Shown here: positions 61,813 to 64,000 of the stretch, in pieces
How positions within the stretch are numbered: the first letter of the stretch is position 1
How the letters are laid out: each line of letters opens with the position of its first letter
Source of the DNA: Methylobacterium thuringiense
GTDB taxonomy: Bacteria; Pseudomonadota; Alphaproteobacteria; Rhizobiales; Beijerinckiaceae
Length of the DNA: 64,000 nt
NCBI RefSeq assembly: GCF_022179645.1
Contig: NZ_BPRA01000015.1
Location: forward strand, 228,801 to 292,800
Direction of reading: 5' to 3'
Notes under the pieces: model-generated
Told to the model about the DNA's origin: nothing
The model's input: only the letters and a program-made list of their open reading frames with translations
The model's database searches: none
Position numbers and translations under genes: made by a program

Positions 61813-62148
61813 GCGTTGACCCCTCCTTTGACCATCGCCGCTGTGTGTCTGGGGTTTTTGGTCGCTCTCACGGCAATAGCCAGCGAACCTGATCACGCAA
61901 GCAGGCGGCAGGGAAGCAACCCGCCTCTTCGCACCGGGCAGCAGATCCATTTCGCTGAGGTCGGTGAGGTGGGGATCATCACGACAGCCATCCCGGCAGA
62001 TCCTTCCAGGCTGCATCAAGATGGGCTGAGCGGCGCTCGTTCCGGTCATCACCGACACCGCAGACGAGTTCGTGCAGGTTCTGAAGGATGATGCCGTCAC
62101 CTGCCTCGACGATGTCGGCGCCCTTCCTCCGGAGCGCAGCTCTGAAGG
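61813..62148. other. Region without a clear gene
   Basis: A plus-strand frame from about 62,050 to 62,249 reads VITDTADEFVQVLKDDAVTCLDD... and looks coding but has no start; a stop lies just before it. It may be the tail of a decayed gene. Confidence 0.35.
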
Positions 62149-62247
62149 CTACGGCCGCTGGATCGGTGGGATGCGCTCCAGCGAGTCCAGTATGGCGTCA
62201 ATTGCCTTTGCGGCTCCATCAATGATGGTGGCGGCCGGCTTCGTCAT
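62149..62247 (-). CDS. 32-residue helical peptide coupled to the preceding gene
   Basis: MTKPAATIIDGAAKAIDAI... ending RIPPIQRP. Its ATG overlaps the stop of the 82-aa gene by four bases (ATGA), which supports translation. Amphipathic helix; function unknown. Confidence 0.4.
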   Translation of the reverse strand: MTKPAATIIDGAAKAIDAILDSLERIPPIQRP

Positions 62248-62492
62248 GTGACTTCTTCCAACTGGCCGAAGAACGAAGCGATCTCATCATCGTCTTCATT
62301 CCATGAGACGCCGTTTGGAAGCGCAAACAGGCGTATGGCGCCATCTTCACAGCGGACGATGCACCAGGCGGTGAACCCGGGCTCCGAGGGAATAGCCCAT
62401 TGCCGCATCTCAACTGAAGTGAGCTGTCGCAGCCGAAACCTGCGATCCGGATTACCGTGAAACCATACACTATCGAGTTCGGTGGCGATCAT
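62244..62492 (-). CDS. Small hypothetical protein
   Basis: 82 aa: MIATELDSVWFHGNPDRRFRLRQLTSVEMRQWAIPSEPGFTAWCIVRCEDGAIRLFALPNGVSWNEDDDEIASFFGQLEEVT. Alternating hydrophobic strands and an acidic C-terminus; possibly a small beta fold. No family recognised. Confidence 0.6.
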   Translation of the reverse strand: MIATELDSVWFHGNPDRRFRLRQLTSVEMRQWAIPSEPGFTAWCIVRCEDGAIRLFALPNGVSWNEDDDEIASFFGQLEEVT

Positions 62493-62618
62493 TAGGTATC
62501 CGCTCGGGGTACAACGAGACGGATAACCTCTGCTCTGATCCTGTGTTCATCGGCTTCCCGTCATGCTTCGCCTTGTCGCTATCTGTCTTCAGCTCAAGAC
62601 GGCAACGAAGCCAGGTGG

Positions 62619-62765
62619 ATGAAAATCCGCTATATCTGGCAATATGTTGCGGTTACAGCAGCTATCAGCGCGGCCAGCTTCTATGTGGTGCCATATACCC
62701 GATGCGAGGCTTGGACGTTCGTAAGAAAATGCACGATCCCGCGGATGCCACATCATCATGCTTGA
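62619..62765 (+). CDS. 48-residue possible membrane protein
   Basis: MKIRYIWQYVAVTAAISAASF followed by a Cys/Arg tail ending in PHHHA. One membrane helix with a positive N-terminus, so a plausible small inner-membrane protein. Weak ribosome site. Confidence 0.4.
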   Translation: MKIRYIWQYVAVTAAISAASFYVVPYTRCEAWTFVRKCTIPRMPHHHA

Positions 62766-62804
62766 GCATGATCGGAGCAGACGCTAGAAGCGGGCACCCA
62801 GACG

Positions 62805-62834
62805 AAAAAAGGCCGCCCCGGTGAGGGAGCGGCC
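62805..62834 (-). terminator. Rho-independent terminator of the NepR-like gene
   Basis: On the minus strand, a GGCCGC/GCGGCC stem (62829-62834 with 62811-62816) is followed by a run of six T (A at 62805-62810 on the plus strand). It lies 150 bases past the stop of the minus-strand NepR-like gene. Confidence 0.65.
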
Positions 62835-62869
62835 CAAGTCTAGGGAGGAAACGCCCAAGAAGGGCTGCA

Positions 62870-62892
62870 AGACCGCGACGCCATCGCGGTCT
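62870..62892. repeat. Perfect eight-base-pair hairpin in the 3' untranslated region
   Basis: AGACCGCG (62870-62877), loop ACGCCAT, CGCGGTCT (62885-62892). It lies between the NepR-like gene and its terminator. Could stabilise the transcript end or belong to a small RNA. Confidence 0.45.
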
Positions 62893-62983
62893 CGCCATCA
62901 CAAGCTAATTTGCTGCACCGCAGCAGGCAACCATGAGCCAGCGCATGGCTCCTGCGGTCTAAGCGCACGTGCATGCGCCCAGG

Positions 62984-63283
62984 TTATTCCTTGCGATCGC
63001 GATCGAGTTGCTGAAGCACCTCGATCAAGTGTGGACCGATCGCCCGATCGAACACCGGTTCGTACATGGCCTGCAGCTGCTGCCCCAACCGCTCCCGCGT
63101 CGAGGCATCGAGCAAGGGGACCGTGTCTGCTCTAAAATCAGAGCCTAGGCTGTCATGACCGGCATCCAACACCGGCATCAGACGGGACTGGAGCTGCTTC
63201 CCAAGGTGCTGACGGATCGTCGGGTCTAGGGTCGGCGAGGTTGTAGAGGCAGGGCACAGGGCTACGTTTTCTGTGTCGGACAT
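62984..63283 (-). CDS. NepR-like protein with a duplicated motif (possible anti-sigma factor)
   Basis: 99 aa from the ATG at 63283. Residues 59-96, DASTRERLGQQLQAMYEPVF and then IGPHLIEVLQQLDRD, align with the NepR helices (iGrqLRamYdeVv.epvPerflelLrqLe) that hold EcfG in the alphaproteobacterial general stress response. An earlier segment, 19-40, DPTIRQHLGKQLQSRLMPVLD, repeats the first helix. NepR proteins normally have one copy. It may bind an EcfG paralogue or the PhyR receiver. No phyR or ecfG gene is in the window. A clear terminator follows. Confidence 0.6.
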   Translation of the reverse strand: MSDTENVALCPASTTSPTLDPTIRQHLGKQLQSRLMPVLDAGHDSLGSDFRADTVPLLDASTRERLGQQLQAMYEPVFDRAIGPHLIEVLQQLDRDRKE

Positions 63284-63367
63284 CGCAACTTCATCGATCA
63301 GTGACTCCCCCCGATAACCGGCGTTCACGGGTTGGGTTCTGCCAATCCGTTGATGGATCGGCATACC

Positions 63368-63499
63368 TCAGGCGTGCAGCTCGAGCGCGTCAAAGTGCTC
63401 GATGAAACGCAGCCCCTCCCACAGCTCTACGGCGTGACTACCCACACCCTTCCCGCCAAGGCCACCGCGATCGTCTGCGCCTACCTCCGGTTCCGACAT
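63368..63499 (-). CDS. 43-residue protein with LWEGLRFIEHFD tail
   Basis: From the ATG at 63499: MSEPEVGADDRGGLGGKGVG..., ending ELWEGLRFIEHFDALELHA. A strong GAGGAGG ribosome site lies just upstream. The tail repeats that of the 73-aa protein at 49,959-50,180, and both open with MSE, so they are a two-member family here. It precedes the NepR-like gene on the same strand by 84 bases. Confidence 0.55.
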   Translation of the reverse strand: MSEPEVGADDRGGLGGKGVGSHAVELWEGLRFIEHFDALELHA

Positions 63500-63946
63500 C
63501 TCCACCTCCTCGGTGAGATAGAGAACGCCGTTGAGGTCGGAAGCACGGCTCTGAGCGACATGGGCGCGCCAGTTGGCGAGTGCAGAGGCAGCTTCTCAAG
63601 AAACGAAAATCAGGCCGTCCTGACCAGCAGTCTGCATATACTCTCTTCAACCAAACACGATTGTCACATTGCCCTCGATCCTGACAGGCATTGACCCTGA
63701 TCCAACTCGTTTTCTCCCTGCGTTAGTGGCTTCGTAGCACCGCCGAAGAGGTGCTCTGGCCGGATTTGCATGAGTTCTCCTGGGGTTATGGCCTGGCACA
63801 CTGCTTTCTGCGCAGGGCCGTCACGGAGCAGCGGGCTTGATACCCGAGGGTGTGAACCCAGAAGAGCCAAGAGCAGAACGATTTCGGTGCCCGTCGCTGC
63901 TATTTCGGGAATTCGCTACGATCTCTCAGCCCGCAGCCGTGGCCAG
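63500..63946. other. Region without a recognised gene
   Basis: On the minus strand, in frame with the 43-aa protein and back to a stop at about 63,597, the sequence reads like protein (ASALANWRAHV, DLNGVLYLTEEVE) but has no start. It may be the remains of a longer ancestral gene. Nothing else seen. Confidence 0.35.
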
Positions 63947-64000
63947 CGTGGTCCGGAGTTGCGCGTCGCGGCTAACCTTGACGCGCAACTCCGGACCACG
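63947..64000. repeat. Perfect 21-bp inverted repeat at the right edge
   Basis: Left arm 63947-63967, twelve-base loop 63968-63979, right arm 63980-64000, with all 21 pairs matching. Arms contain TCCGGAGTTGCGCG. A stem this long is more than a usual terminator and the window ends exactly at its outer base, so the element may continue. Confidence 0.8.

Noticed and set aside
61246-62100. 284-codon minus-strand frame
   Set aside because: Low third-position GC, Ser/Arg-rich, antisense to a better small gene. Only its last 16-27 codons, which overlap the next start, might be real.
1-64000. CRISPR arrays, rRNA and tRNA genes
   Set aside because: No regular repeat-spacer series and no rRNA or tRNA signature found by reading both strands; a covariance scan could still reveal a missed tRNA near the integrase.

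Overview
The window is high-GC DNA with strong G/C bias at third codon positions. It looks like a chromosomal segment of a Methylobacterium/Methylorubrum-type alphaproteobacterium (Hyphomicrobiales). That placement is an inference. It rests on an alphaproteobacterial LexA box (GAAC-N7-GAAC) in front of lexA, EcfG-type general stress promoters (GGAAC-N17/18-GTT), a NepR-like protein, and many small DUF6894, DUF5681 and DUF4142 genes typical of that group. I found no rRNA, tRNA or CRISPR array.

Layout. 0-5 kb: the end of a polysaccharide deacetylase gene, a small secreted protein, and a complete dTDP-L-rhamnose operon (rfbC-rfbB-rfbD-rfbA). 5-9 kb: a secreted protein, then lexA, which meets a comEC remnant tail to tail. 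The comEC remnant has lost its 5' part and is joined at about 6,985 to the 3'-truncated end of an AAA+/FtsH-like protease gene. 9-19 kb: a complete Kdp high-affinity K+ uptake operon (a mini-ORF, kdpF, A, an extra small membrane ORF, B, C, D, E), followed by a PTS IIA(Ntr)-like gene. 19-28 kb: an RND efflux operon with two adaptors, the permease, a TetR gene and a patatin lipoprotein, with a second TetR gene diverging from it over a palindromic operator. 28-35 kb: two LysR-linked metabolic clusters (SDR, VOC, SnoaL-like and MRJP proteins; then cupin and SDR). 35-39 kb: an ECF sigma / anti-sigma / catalase-like peroxidase / cytochrome b561 operon. 39-43 kb: a GAF-PAS-GGDEF cyclase, small membrane and secreted proteins, and a PAP2 phosphatase.

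From about 43.6 kb to the end the window is accessory in character. It holds many genes under 100 codons, stress-type proteins (ferritin-like DUF892, Rmf/CrpP-like, Mn-catalase, two DUF4142 proteins, a PAS protein, a Crp/Fnr regulator, a response regulator) and several DUF6894-like paralogues. It also carries a ParA plus small partner gene, an integrase with a two-HTH excisionase-like partner, the 3' remnant of a second integrase with its catalytic Arg changed, and a frameshifted DUF5681 gene. A protein with a duplicated NepR-like motif lies near the right end, and the window closes with a perfect 21-bp inverted repeat. Candidate EcfG promoters occur in front of at least two of these small genes, so part of this region is probably under general stress control.
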